NCBI RefSeq assembly: GCF_026914185.1
Contig: NC_070574.1
Location: forward strand, 248,001-312,000
Source of the DNA: Puccinia triticina
Taxonomy: Eukaryota; Basidiomycota; Pucciniomycetes; Pucciniales; Pucciniaceae
Length of the DNA stretch: 64,000 nucleotides
Direction: 5' to 3'
Positions 1-11,345 of the stretch are shown one piece after another. The first letter of the stretch is position 1. Every line of letters starts with the position of its first letter. Below the pieces are notes generated by a model. It was not told the DNA's origin. It made no database searches and worked only from the letters and a program-made list of their open reading frames with translations. The position numbers and the translations under genes are program-made.

Positions 1-239
1 GAGAATTCCAGTTACCTTAAGAGAGCGAGGGAAAAAAAAAAAAAAAAAAAATGAGGGGGGTGCAAGGGATATGAACTGAAGAGAGAGATATGGAGGTGCC
101 TTCAAAAGACAATTCTGTCTACATAGAAGTTGGAATGAAACCAGGAGAATTTCAAATTTCATGGTGCCTTTGCCACCGTTTAGGCTATGGAGTCTGGGTT
201 GCCGTCCATTGGGCCTTTGGCTAACAACCTCAAGGCTAT

Positions 240-1000
240 GTTGATTTGAATTTGGGGACACTGAGGTTCTGTGGCAAGACTTGGAACATTTGGTTTGCGC
301 TCTGTTTGGTCACGGGGCCAAAGCGAACGTTCCTTGTTGGGACTTAAAGGTTTAGGCCATTGGATCTTGGTTGGATCCTGGCAATGGGATGATTTAAACA
401 TGTACTGTGTTTGGTTGTGTTACCAAAGCAATAATCTCTTGTCGAGACTGATAGATTTGGGCTGTTAGATCCTGGTTGGTTCTCAGCAATGTGTGGATTC
501 TAACTTGTGCTCAACCTTGGTCTTGGCGCCGAGGCGACCATTCCTTGTCTATACTCATATAGAGGCTTGGGCTGATGGATCTTGGTTGGATCTATTCTCA
601 ACTCTGAGGTGATTTGACTTAAGCTCTGTTTTGGTCGCGGAGCCAAAGCAACCGTTCCTTGTTGGGAGTTAGAGGTCTTTGGTGCCATTGGACTCAGCTA
701 TAAGATGAGTTAACTTATGCTCAGGGGATAATTTAACTCGTACTCTGTTTTGGTCGCGGTGCCAAGGCGACCGTTCCTTGTTGAGACGTGGAGGGAGAAC
801 ATTGGGCTGTTGGATCTTGGTTCGATCTCAGCTGTGAGATGATTCTAACTTATGCCCTGTTTGGTCACGGCGCCGAGGCGACCGTTCCTTGTTGGGACTT
901 GGAGGTTTTGGGTTCGTTGGATCTTGGTTGGATCTTAGCCATGGGATAATTTAACTTGTACTCTGTTCTGGTCGCGGCGCCGAGGCGACCGTTCCTTGTC
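240..1000. repeat. Degenerate ~110-bp tandem repeat array
   Basis: A core close to GGCGACCGTTCCTTGT preceded by TTGGTCGCGG recurs near 307, 521, 630, 750, 861 and 969. Spacing is 108-120 bp, with one double step of 214 bp. Between cores the phrase GGATCTTGGTTGGATC also recurs. The copies are diverged, so this is an old array. No protein frame is shared by the copies. A run of about 20 A lies just upstream at 31-50. Confidence 0.8.
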
Positions 1001-1772
1001 GAGACATGGAGGGAGAGCGTAGCATTCAAGTATTATGTAGGATGGTGTGTGGTTGCTTATGACTGGATGGGTAACTATACACTACTTGGGATTGGCAGAA
1101 AGATCGTAGAATCCAGCGGGAATTTGGAGATGAATTAGGGATAGGATCAAGAGCCGGTGAAGGAAGGTGCCAAATGTTTGGAGAAAAGGAACGGTCTCTG
1201 CTGGGGCTGCTGAAAGGGGCCATGTCAGTAGGAGCGCTGGCAAAGAAAGAAAGATTCTTGTCGGGGATGGAGAAAGAGGCCAGGTTAGGAGAGACACTGG
1301 CAAGGAAGGAGAGGATGAGCTTCCGAGGCGGCTTGGCTGGGGAGGAATGGACGAGTCTGAGGAAGAGAGCTCCTTGAGGGAAGTTCCCAAGGAGCATGCT
1401 TGGAGCTCGACCTCCTATACCGCCCTGTAAGCGCCTGCCTTCGGGCTGAAGCATGTGTCAAGATAAATTGCCTCATCTTAAGTGTTCGGCGGCTTGGCGT
1501 GTACAGGGGTTGGCTAGGCGGTCTCTATGGACTCCACCCACCTCCCGCTGCGCTCCCGGTAACACAACATCAACCAGCAGTGCCAAGCTCGCCTCAAGCC
1601 TTCTCCTTGGATCCCCCCGCATGTATCCTTGACAACAAAGCCTCCGCCACGCCACCGCTGTACATCATTTTGACCCGCAAGGCATTAGCTACATCTGTGG
1701 CGCGAGGGCTCTCGTACCGACGACTACTCGCCCTCTCTCGCCGGCGAAAGGGACAGAGGAGTGCACAAACGA
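1001..1772. other. Intergenic, upstream of the first gene
   Basis: No convincing gene is seen. Positions 1190-1320 hold two imperfect ~60-bp purine-rich repeats sharing GAAAG(A/G)GGCC and CTGGCAA(A/G)GAA. The GC content rises from about 1400, as expected for the 5' flank of the gene starting at 1773. Confidence 0.5.
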
Positions 1773-2337
1773 ATGCTCAGCAATCCCGAGAGCCTGCTCC
1801 TTGCTTCGCCCTCAATAACCTCCTCTTCAACACCATTAATGCCGTCAACTTCGAACAGCCTTGCGGTCAAGGTGGACGATACCATGATCAGAGATACCCA
1901 AGAAGAAGAAGGTGATCCAGAAGAAAACAACGGTCGGTTTCGGACGGAGACGACGCAACCGGACCCCTTTGCCGCTCCGTTTTCCACCCCACCTCGTCGA
2001 GGCGGGATCTTCTTTTCTCCCCCGAGGAGCTTGGACACACTTACCGCCAAGCGAACCCGATCCGAAGACCTGACTCGCACCATTCATCGTGTTCGACCGA
2101 GGGACAAGACTGAGACCATGCTGAGCGCGGACAGCCACCTTCGCTTCTCGTCCGCCTTCTCGCGGGCGGTCAACCGCGGCGATATGTGTCTTGATCTCAA
2201 GTCAGTGTCTCCTTGCTTCTTCTTTTGCACGTCTCTATTTTCCATCCGGCGTTATACTAGCTGACCTCGAGCGCGTTCGCAGTTACTGGTCAAGCTGTGG
2301 CCAAGATAGCAGTCTGACTGATCAAAGCGCTCAATGA
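1773..2337 (+). CDS. Hypothetical Ser/Thr/Pro-rich protein, two exons
   Basis: I do not recognise this protein. The model is exon 1773-2200, intron 2201-2282 (GTCAGT...CGCAG) and exon 2283-2337, giving about 160 residues. The first ATG in the long frame is at 1773; the frame upstream offers only a GTG. The product is rich in Ser, Thr and Pro and has an acidic stretch (TQEEEGDPEENN). The proline-directed motifs STPPRR and FSPPRS are possible CDK or MAPK sites. No signal peptide or membrane segment is visible. The intron allows the conserved-looking stretch MCLDL to continue in frame to a stop. It lies about 180 bp upstream of the next gene on the same strand. It could instead be a 5' exon of a longer transcript. 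Confidence 0.5.
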
Positions 2338-2520
2338 CCATATACCCCCACACCCGCCCAAACAAAACAAAACAAAACAAAAATACCTGATTGGCGCTCT
2401 GCACGATGACAATTACCGAGAACGATTGGACAATGATGTGATGAAATGATGATGATGATTCGACACGAGCACCGTTGACCAAAAGCGCCTGCACATTGGA
2501 GGACCACGTCATCGGCTGCG

Positions 2521-3329
2521 ATGTCTTCCCATTCGTGGACGTTCAAGGGTGCGACAACACTTGACCGAGAAAAGGCTCAAATGGCACTACAGGAAGCCAA
2601 TATTGGGCCTTCCTTACCCGCGGGTACTGGACCACCCAAGACGATCATCGGACCCAGTCTACCTCCTCCAAACCTTCTCCCATCCTCTTCCTCCTCGACC
2701 CTTGCCGAATACCACTACAAGCCAGACCAAGAGCATGACTCCAAGACCCAGGAAACTATCGCTCGCAAGAACGAGGCGAAGAGAAAGCGGGCCGAGGAGA
2801 AGGAAGAAGAGGTCGCTAATCGGGCCTCGGGCAAAGACAGATTACTCGAGAAACGGAAGGAGAAAAGAGACGCTCAGAGCGAGTATCAGCGCCAAAGGCG
2901 GCCCCGAACTCGACGATCGTAACTTGTTCGGCTCCAGCAATTCTTTCCAGGAGGCGTGAGCCCTTCCCTCTCATCCCAATCCACCTTAGTCTATTTCTGG
3001 TCTGATTTGAATCTGAATGGTTTTTTTAAAAATTAATCAGCATCAGGGCTAGAGACCGAGCCAAGGAGAGAAGAACGGGAAAGAACGGGAACATGAAGAT
3101 AGAGAAACAGCTAGTGATGGCGGAGAAAGTAGCAGTAAGCTCATCACTCTTTTCCTCCTTGTGCTTTAAACTACTTTTCTCTTCTCTTGAAGAAATTATC
3201 CAGGATTGACTAACGGGAAGTGGGTGATAGGCAATGAAGTCAAAAGAGGATCAGACAATGTCCATGTTCAAAGCCATGGCTGCCTCCAAATTTGGTCCTC
3301 CTGCAGCCGGAAACCAGTCCCGCTCTTGA
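2521..3329 (+). CDS. Conserved nuclear-type protein with IGPSLPP motifs, apparent frameshift
   Basis: Exons 2521-2955, 3041-3134 and 3231-3329 are joined by introns with GTGAG...CAG and GTAAGC...TAG; the second intron has a clear branch site (TGACTAAC). The product starts MSSHSWTFKG, carries two IGPSLP motifs near residues 27 and 40, a Lys/Glu-rich coiled stretch (residues ~78-120), the conserved-looking block KGGPELDDRNLFG, and ends KEDQTMSMFKAMAASKFG. IGPSLPP motifs recall the GPALPP/DUF3752 group. The ending recalls small uncharacterised eukaryotic proteins with a KED-TMxMxKALAxxRFG tail. I cannot choose between these. Near position 2895 the frame must move by one base to pass from SEYQR to AKGGPELDD, and no intron fits. 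This is a one-base deletion in this allele or a sequencing error. Confidence 0.6.
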
Positions 3330-4673
3330 CACTCGCCTGGTTTAGCTCGTCAGGCCCTGTTTAGAGGGCCATTGTTATACGATATACATATCCCCCAAAT
3401 TCACCGCTAAATCGTGCGATAATCACATGTCAACACATCTCCCTCAGCGCAACTCAGCACTGGATATCTCTGATATAGCGATGGGCGTCAAACAGGACCT
3501 TGGCGCTCAGACTAATTGTCCATTCCCTGCGAAAGGACTGTTGGGTCAGATTTATTCCTTTTTCTTTACTTTGTATTCCTTTGTTCTCTCTCTCTCTCTC
3601 TTGTGATGAAGTTAGATTTAGTTTCCAAAGCAATCTATGTTTGTGCATACGGACTCACTTCGCACACTGCAAAAAACTCTTCACGCACTGCACAGTGCGC
3701 GCAGTCCCAAACACTTCGCGCACTGCGGATGAAATACACAACGTTTTCAAGTTTTTTTTTGACCAATCAATAGAACGCCTTTTAATTGGCCTCTCTGAAT
3801 TTTTTGGGAGTTTTTTGAAGCATTCTTCCATGATAAAAAAAATCATAAAAAACCAGACCAAAGGTAGGATGTGGGGGCCTATAAAACAAGGTTCCCATAG
3901 CCCAAAAATTCCAAATCATTTATTGAGGAATGAAATATAGAAGAACAGCTACTTTGATAATTTTGAGCCACTTTGTGCAAAAATAAGGGTATGCAAAATG
4001 AGGAAATTTCACTACATGATAGCACATTGCATCTAAAATATCCTCATTTTTCAGACCCTTATCCTTCCAAAAATTGGCTCAAAATTTCCAAAAGAGCTGT
4101 TCTTATATCTTTAGGGGGTTAATAAACGTACCCGGTTTTTGCGTACCCCCTTTTCCGCGTGTGTACCCGTTTTTTGTCTACTCATTTCTACGCGGCGCAA
4201 ATAGGCTTAAAATTGTTCTAAAATCCTGAAGAGAATTATGATGCATTCAAAATTCCAAAAAAGCAACTTCAAATGATTTAATTAATTTTTTGCATACCCC
4301 CTTTTCCCAAGTGTGTACTAAGGGAATATCTTTTTTGTTACATGTACCAGGGTTCCAAAAAATTGATGGAACATTTGAATCTGCATTTGAAGCTTCCTTT
4401 GAAATTTTTGAGAGAAAAAAATAGGTACGTGGCAGGTACGTGGTGTGCTTAGTAGAAAAATGACTGCTACCTGTACAACTTTTTTGTTACACATTTAAAG
4501 AGTCTAAATATTTCAGAACTGTTTCTATGGTGTATTTTATGTGCGCCATTAAATTTATAGCAATGGGGTAAACACCAAACATGAGATATAGGGGGGCCGG
4601 GCAGCCTCAATAGGAACAATCTGGCTAATTGAATATTTTTTTTGATAAATTTTCCAGAAGTCTAAGGACTTAA
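3330..4673. other. AT-rich repeat debris, no gene seen
   Basis: A (TC)n run lies at 3587-3600. A cluster of CACTGCA/TGCGC repeats lies at 3660-3730. A hairpin element lies at 3941-4104. From about 4300 there are diverged units of the family with GCTTAGTAG-AAAATGAC and CTTTTTTGTTACAC, also found at 8117-8400 and inside the foldback at 57201-58660. No open frame here looks like a gene. Confidence 0.6.
3941..4104. mobile_element. Foldback MITE-like hairpin
   Basis: The ends AAGAACAGCT and AGCTGTTCTT are inverted, and homology continues inward for about 60 bp per arm (TTTTGAGCC with GGCTCAAAA; AAATGAGGA with TCCTCATTT). No clear target duplication was found. Confidence 0.65.
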
Positions 4674-7000
4674 TCTAAGTTTATTAAAGACAGACAATCA
4701 CCAAAAAAAAGATCAAGGGTTTCCCCTACAAAATAATAACAAGAAGAAAAAAATACAGCCAAAAAACAACACCAGACCCAATACCTATCCTCTTCTAGAG
4801 AGGTTGCAAGTATTGGGCAGATAACCCCCAGCGCGCCGCATTTAAGGCAATTGCAAAGGGGGGTCATCAAGAATTAACCCTCAAACTGCGCAAGCGCAAC
4901 AGCAGAGGGGTTGAGGACAAGCTGCCAGCTGGAAGTGCAGCGGCAGAGAACGTCCTGGGGTTAAAAAATTCAAAACCCCAGGTTTATATACCCCAAACAA
5001 CTCATGCACCTTGAGCTTTTGGGTATCTATGTATAGAAGGACTGTGTGGTCAGTCGCGAGGCAGCGGCGTGGCGGTTGCGTCGCCCTCCATGCTGTATGT
5101 TGTAGCATGGAGGGTTGAGTGCTGGGCCCTGGCTGTACCAGTCACTATGTATGCACCAAGGCAGCGGGTTGCCCCTACTACAAATGTTTGCCACACAGTA
5201 TGGTTGCTACATGCCGCGCCATTGCCCCCTTTAACTCACTCCGCTCGCCTCGCGCATGTCATTTGCTACATAGTGGGGCAGATACCGTCATGCAAGCTTC
5301 AACAAATGCCAACCTTGATACTCTCAACAGGATACATGACCACATGCTTGGAGATTCCATCATGTTGACTCCCAGAATAGCATTTTGGAGTCCTTCATAG
5401 TCAACTTCTGCTGTCATTATAGGTGGGTGTTGCGGATCGCAACGGCACCAGCTTCTTTTTCTATTGGGACCGACTGAACATTGACCAAGTCAATTGAGAG
5501 TTGCACTGTGTTGTTTTTGTTTGTCGGCGGCCCACAGGAAGTGGAAAAATTTGTGTCCTCCGTCAATTGGCCGGCCAACTACGCTGGATTACCTGAGACT
5601 AAGCAATTTCACAGTTCCTCACGCTGTGAACGTGTCAAGCTACCATGCGCAGCCGCTGTAACATTCAATATGAACTGCACAGACGCATCAGCACAACCAA
5701 GTCCACGGCTGCATTTGAATTTTGTAGCGTGTACAAGACGTTGGACCACCCCTGAATCAGATAGTGATCAGCCCGCCCTGTGAGGTTGAAATTTTCAGCG
5801 GGTCAGACTGACTGTCAGACCGGGCCTAATGACGCCGGACACTCGCTGATATCTTGCATCCCTGGAGCACAGGTGGCGGTTGCAAGCATCCGCGACCACA
5901 TTTGGCTCCGAGATGGTTACCCCCCCACAGCGGCTTTCATTGACAATCACAAATGTTCTCAAAGCAAATGTAAATAATCAAGTTTGACGGCGGGTATTCT
6001 ATTCGTACATGGTGCTTTGGACCAGAGCTGTCAGCTTCAGTAGTTGTGAATCAGATTCCAGAACTCGGCTCATCTATGACAAGACTATTGTGGATAATAA
6101 TAAAAAACTATGTATGTACAATGAATCAGAGGAAACACCAAAGTGAGGTGAAAATTCAAGAGCCGCAAAAAAATGGGCAAAATACATTCTGCCTGGTGGC
6201 CCCAGGGCGGACACCCCAACCTAGAAAGCCCTAAACCAACAACATTTGCCCAGATGGAGCCAAGCTTTTGGGTTTTGGTCTGTTTTGGTTGGCCGGCCGG
6301 CTGGCCAGCTTATGTTTCTGCAGGCCCAATGTCGGGGCGCCTAGCCGGCGCAACAGCAGTGCAGGCGCCACTGGGGCTCATGAAGACCCACAGTCATCGT
6401 GACGGCCCCCTGTCATGAACTGGGGCGCCACCAGTTTTGGTGGCGCCCTCATTTGCAACATGGGGTTGCCATCACCCCAGAGACGCCATCATCTGGCACC
6501 CCTACGCCGCCTCGGCAGGGGGGGCGACCCGCGGTTTCATCGTGGCGTCGCCGAGGCTGGTCGCCGGCAGGACCAGAGGTCAGGGGGGCGCTTTGGGGTG
6601 AGTATGGCCCCGGGGTCGCCCGTGAGTTGGCCACATGCCTCCATGGCCGTACCGCCGCCCTGGTGAGGTGTAGGCGAAGAGAGGCCCCATCTGAGCCTTT
6701 GAGCCGGGTCGGAAGAGCCATGAGGGCAGCCCCGAGGGGTGTGGGATGCGGGTGGAGGGCGCTTGCATTCAACGACCCCCAGACACACCTTGAAGAGACC
6801 CCTGTTTTCACTTCATAGGTGAGGCAAGGTGAAACTTTAACGCTTCCTTCCCCAGCACTTGGTGAGGTGAATCCGTAAAAGCTTCCTGCCCCAACCAAGA
6901 TCTGATTCTCATCCAAAACGACCCATTCAGACCCCACTTCACAAATTCACTCGCCCAGGACCACACAATCATCAGTCCGCGGTTGAGATGGACTCCACTG

Positions 7001-7389
7001 ATGAGCCAGGTATGCCTTTTCTCCACTACTTCAGTTGTTCTTGACACACAGGCTCACATATTCCTCTTTGTCAACAGACTGAACCCACAAAGACGGTGTT
7101 ACATACTATTGTATGTCCCCAAGCAAGAGGGACAAAGGACTGGCGCCAGCATGTCAAAACTGCCGCACACAAGAACAACATCCAACAGCGCAATGAATTG
7201 AGGAGCTTGAGGGTACCCCCTCAGGAGGCTGATCCAACTCCGGAACAGGAAAACCAGCAATTACATGAAGAAGACGTTGCTTATGAATATCATACATGGG
7301 CTTGCATGATGGCGCTGATTGGGGGACTTGACACACAGATGCTCAAACCAGGGACAAATTATTCTTGGCCTCTAGAGCCTGGGGTTTAA
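7001..7389 (+). CDS. Possible short hypothetical gene inside Helitron H2
   Basis: A frame from 7078 to 7389 reads TEPTKTVLHTIVCPQARGTK and continues to a stop, about 103 residues. It can be joined to a tiny first exon ATG AGC CAG (7001-7009) through a GTATGC...CAACAG intron. The block CPQARG-KDWRQHVKTAAHK vaguely resembles the short Cys/His N-terminal segments that precede transposase-like proteins in rusts, but only one cysteine of a would-be finger is present. It may be a captured exon or no gene at all. Confidence 0.25.
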
Positions 7390-7510
7390 TATTTACAGCA
7401 ATTCCATTTGACTGATCATTCTTGTATGGAAAACCTCCATACATCACTTTTGCATACTGTGAAAACCCATTAATTAACCTCTCCACATAGGAACTGAAAT
7501 GAGAGGCAAT

Positions 7511-7758
7511 CACTGCAAAAAAAAACTGTGTCAACTGTGAGCAGTTGACATGCGGTAACTCTGAGGAAGCTTGTGGTGTTACACCAGCCTTACCCAAGGT
7601 TTGACTCAACCAAAGCGTCAATGCACAGTCACTGTGCACCTTGCACAGTGACTGTGCCAACAAAGGCACTTGTGCATTCAGGTGGAGTTACAATGGTAGC
7701 TTGGCTTGAGTATCCTGCATGTCAACTGCAAGCAGTTGACCAAGTTTTTTTTGCAGTG
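7511..7758. mobile_element. MITE with CACTG ends and AAT target duplication
   Basis: The termini CACTGCAAAAAAAA and TTTTTTTTGCAGTG are inverted. Subterminal GTCAACTG-GAGCAGTTGAC pairs with GTCAACTGCAAGCAGTTGAC. The element is flanked by AAT at 7508-7510 and 7759-7761. A CACTR end with a 3-bp duplication fits a CACTA-type (CMC) non-autonomous element. An internal mirror, GCACAGTCACTGTGC, recurs at 7623-7655. Confidence 0.8.
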
Positions 7759-8116
7759 AATGGTCATTAATAGGTGTCTATACTTTGCCCCTTCCCACAC
7801 CAAATGTAAGTCTGACTGATCCACCAATGGGTGTGTTATGGTTTATCTGCTTGCTATCTAGATTGAATTTCTTCAGATGAAAATCCACAATGCATGTTTC
7901 ACTTTTTATGAATCACAAGGCAAATTTCCCAAGTCTTAATCAAACTGCACAACACCAGATCATCAATGCTTGCCTTGATTTAACTGAAGATTACCCTTCC
8001 TATCACCTCCATCGGGCCCCTAACTCAACTTTTACTCAAAAGGAATAATAGGATGTGATAGTTCTTGGTCTTCAGGGTTCTAAACCCTGCAGCGGCGCAG
8101 CCGCCTTGGCCTCTAG

Positions 8117-8482
8117 TAGGGAAATTAAAATGAGATATAAGGGGTAAGCTGCAGGATTAGTAGTAAAATGACTGCTAACACATATAAATTTGTTGTTACA
8201 CACCCACACAGACTCATAGTCCAAAACTTTCAGGAATTCTTCAATGTTGCATATTATTTGAGCTGATAAACTATTTGCAATGGTGTTTCACCAGAGAATG
8301 AAATATAAGGGGTGTGCAAAGGGCTTAGTAGGAAAATGGCCGCAAACTGTATCACTTTTTGCATAAGAAACCAAACAAGATGGGGAAATTTTTTTGATCA
8401 ATTTGGGAGATTCCAGAAGTAATTCTTGGTTTTCCAGTGTTTTTTCCAATTGTATACCAGTGCAGCAAGACAACCATTTCTC
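8117..8482. repeat. Diverged TTAGTAGG-AAAATGAC repeat units
   Basis: Two units contain (A/G)AGATATAAGGGGT, TTAGTAG(G/T)AAAATG and a T-rich stretch followed by TTACAC. They match units flanking the other side of Helitron H2 (4300-4620) and the arms of the 57201-58660 foldback. H2 therefore appears to have inserted into an older foldback-type repeat. Confidence 0.65.
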
Positions 8483-8520
8483 TTGAGACCCTGCAGCGGC
8501 GCAGCCGCCTTGGCCTCTAG
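8483..8520 (+). mobile_element. Second Helitron 3' terminus
   Basis: The same end as H2 (ACCCTGCAGCGGCGCAGCCG, then CCTTGGCCTCTAG), followed by host T at 8521. Its matching 5' end was not located nearby. It may be the end of an older element into which H2 and other repeats inserted, or a truncated copy. Confidence 0.75.
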
Positions 8521-9725
8521 TCAACACTAAAGATCACAGAAAATCAAAAAAGGACAAGACAATATACCCAAAGGGGAACAATCAACATTTTATTCAAAAA
8601 GATATCAATTATTTAGCTGTGATCTTTATCAAAATTGATTTCTAAAAGTGGATAATGCTTTAGATTCATAAGATAATTTTTGAGATATAGAATCTGTGAG
8701 CCTGAGTCTCTATAGTGACAGCAGGACACAAGAAATGGGGGGCAATAGTTGGATTTCTTGGGATAAAGAAACTACAACTATAAGAGAGAGAGAGAAAGAG
8801 AAAAGAGAAAACAGAGCAGGATCAAGAAGAAGAGAATTACTAGGTTATTCTAGTAGGAATGCACGTCCACTGGCAATGCTACTCTTCAGAAGAGTGCTGC
8901 TAATCTGTGCTAAGAAGTGCTACAGCTTCCTCTCAGGAGGGTATCTGGATTAGATAAGTTTAATCCAGCCACAATTTTTTAGCTTCCTTCTGGATAGTCA
9001 AGGTTCTTAAAGGGAAACCTGAGGGACAGCCCTGAACCTAGATTTAGAGGCAAAGGCCAAATAATAAGAAGGGACAGCCCTGTGATCAAGATAGAGGCAA
9101 AGGCCAGTAGATTTGGAGGGACAGCCCTGTGATCAAGAAGAAGACAAAACCAGCAGAAAAGAGAAGATCAAGCAAGACACAGAGTTGTACCTCTGAGATA
9201 AACAAGGTTCAGTGAAAGAGGTTACTTACTGTCAATATCCTAGGCGCCTGTGACGGTAGGTATACTGGGAGTGTAGTAATCTCTTTGGTGGTGATCCTGG
9301 GGTTCTCTGGGGTGTGGTTCTGGTGTGCTGAAGTCAGTAGATCCGCCTCAGGCAAGGGGGATCCTGACTACGAAAATTTTCACAGTTTGCTTATGTAATT
9401 TACATATGTACATGTGGTTTGGCGCGCCTGGTAGCGCTGACACGTCACAACTGCGCAAGTGCGCCACAACTCAATAACTCAGGGAAGGAGTATAGTTACA
9501 AGGAAGTGATAAGTTGTAACTAGGGTTAAAATTGCAAGAGGAAAAAGAATATGAAGTCAAAAAAAGGTTATCTTTTAAGATGAAAAAGATATAAAGTAAT
9601 TTATATGTAACAAAGGTAGAACAGGCAGCTTTTAGGTCAGCTGTGATGACTCTAAGGCTGACAGAATCATTTTCAAATTATGATCCTCTATAGGTTGATA
9701 ATGCATAGGGACTCAGTAAGAGTGG
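8521..9725. other. Transposon debris without a gene, containing a short tandem repeat
   Basis: Positions 9020-9145 hold three ~48-bp units sharing AGGGACAGCCCTG and AGAGGCAAAGGCCA. An (AG)n stretch lies at 8782-8815. The rest is AT-rich. LTR-like character is possible (9230-9500 contains TACATATGTACATGTGG and GCGCAAGTGCGCC), but no paired LTR was found. Confidence 0.5.
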
Positions 9726-9900
9726 GATATATCCACTCAATGACCGGTGTGTGCCGGTCATTGAGCGGGCTGAGAGCCACTCAATGACTGGCGTGTGCCG
9801 GTCATCAAGTGGGTTATGTATCCACTTGATGACCGGTGTGTGCCGGTCATCGAGTGAGTTATGTATCCACTCGGTGACCGGTGTGTGCAGGTGCCTGATG
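9726..9900. repeat. Palindrome array of the TGACCGGTCA family
   Basis: Five half-units read CCACT(C/T)(A/G)ATGACCGGTGTGTG and CCGGTCAT(T/C)GAGTGGG, so each pair folds into a hairpin around a 5-7 bp loop. The same family recurs at 13376, 28185, 30165, 30880 and 44640. Confidence 0.85.
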
Positions 9901-10249
9901 TGGACCTCCCATGTCGGCAGCGCCACCGCAGCTCAAGGGAATGACGCCTGCCCGACCATCACAACGGGTTGGCCTGCGGGACGGGCGACCCAAAGGCGCC
10001 CAGTGTGGCTTACAACAACCTGATGTGGGTCCTGACGCCACCTGGCCTTGGGCGCCCCGCCCCCTATCACCGTGACGCCAAGCTGGCGCCCTCATGGCGC
10101 CGCGGCTTTCCCCAATTCGTCCGGGTGTGTAGTTTACATATATGAAGTCACTGCTGCGCGGGTCAAAGATGCATCAGCGGCGTGGCGGTGGCATCGTCGC
10201 CAAGGATATGCACTTGGCATGCAGGGCAAAGTCAAGAAAGCCAATGTGA

Positions 10250-10732
10250 GTTTGCTGGGGGAACTGGAACGTGTATAAAAGAGGTGCCCTTGAGTTTGGA
10301 TAATCCCCAGGGTATCCTCTGCCGCTGTACTTTCAGCGTGCGGTTTGTCCTCACCCCCTCCGCTGTTGCACTTGCGCAGTTTGAGGGGCTAAACTCGTTG
10401 GCCCCCCTTTGCATAATGCCTTCAATGCGGCGCGCTGGGGGTCATCCTCTCACTGTTTTTTAACCCTGCTAGACAGGGATGGACAGTGGGCCACGGTGCA
10501 TCAGCTTGCTGATGTTAGGTGACTGGTTGCAGGTTATAGTTGTATTTTTTTTTGTTGTAAAATTATGTTTTTTTGTTGTTTTGGCATTTGTAGAGGGAAA
10601 ACCCTTTATGTTTTTTTTCTGGAAGTTGTAGAGGGGAAACCCTTGATTTTTTTTTTTTTTTAATTTTTGGATATTTGTAGGGGAAACCCTTGAATTTTTG
10701 TTTTGTGATTCAGAGGCTTTAATAAACTTGGA
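10250..10732 (-). mobile_element. Helitron 5' end, minus strand
   Basis: Read on the minus strand from 10732, the sequence starts TCCAAGTTTATTAAAG preceded by A, close to the TCTAAGTTTATTAAAG ends at 4674 and 27525. It continues through AAGGGTTTCCCCTAC-like repeats and the conserved segment with AACTGCGCAAGTGCAACAGC (around 10360-10440). The matching 3' end is not seen at lower coordinates, so the copy is truncated or rearranged. Confidence 0.7.
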
Positions 10733-10959
10733 TGAAAACTTATGTCAGCATCATATGTGTATTTAAAATACATCAAAAATTATGTATGTAAAATGTTTTC
10801 AGTTTCTACAATGACTAAAAACTGAACCAGAAATAAATTAAAGGGGATTAAATTTGGTTGGTCATGTCCCCTGCCTACTACTGCCCTAAAGTTTTCCTGG
10901 TACTCCACCCCAAGAACTTGGAATATACATTTGTCAAAGTTACATGCAAGTTTCAATTG

Positions 10960-11345
10960 TACAGATTTAAAATTGCATTTTTATAAATTTGAGAAACCTT
11001 AATCCACTCCAATAAATTTGGAATGAACATCTGTGCACTCCCAAAAAAAAAAAAAAAAAAAAAAAAATGCTTGGAAAAAATATTTTTGGAGTGGAATTTG
11101 GTTTACCCCAAAATTTTTGGAGTGCATCATGGTGACACTCCAAAAAACAGGCTTTTTTGGAGTGTAATTTTGTTCACTCCAACAAAATTTGGAGTAGACT
11201 ATGGTTCACTCCAATGAAAGTTGGAATGTTCACTCCATTTTTGGAGTGGATGAAGTAATTTTTTGGTGTGGATTTAGCCTGCCCCTTTTTTTACATCCCT
11301 CCAAAAATGCATGATGGTTTGTAAAATTACATATCCCCCCCACTA
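10960..11345. mobile_element. Fragment related to the TIR element at 27809-31361
   Basis: Repeated CACTCCAAA / TTTGGAGTG words, the phrase TTTAGCCTGCCCC, and a run of C after TTTGTAAAATTACATAT match the terminal 300 bp of the 27809-31361 element. A run of about 26 A lies at 11042-11067. Only one end is recognisable. Confidence 0.55.

Larger units (their letters stand above)
4674..8116 (+). mobile_element. Non-autonomous Helitron (H2)
   Basis: The 5' end TCTAAGTTTATTAAAGACAG follows an A at 4673 and matches the 5' end of the larger Helitron at 27525. The 3' end has a GC hairpin (GCGGC GCA GCCGC), then CTTGGCCTCTAG, then a host T at 8117. TC at the 5' end, a subterminal hairpin, CTAG at the 3' end and insertion between A and T are the Helitron hallmarks. 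The 5' portion (4820-4960) also matches the other Helitron around 31450-31540. No Rep/helicase gene is visible, so it is non-autonomous. The interior holds a GC-rich stretch (6300-6780) without a recognised gene, a possible short gene (7001-7389) and a MITE. Confidence 0.85.

Noticed and set aside
6399..6937. GC-rich overlapping frames inside Helitron H2
   Set aside because: Several frames on both strands are open at once, with no domain and no splice support; treated as non-coding or captured fragments.
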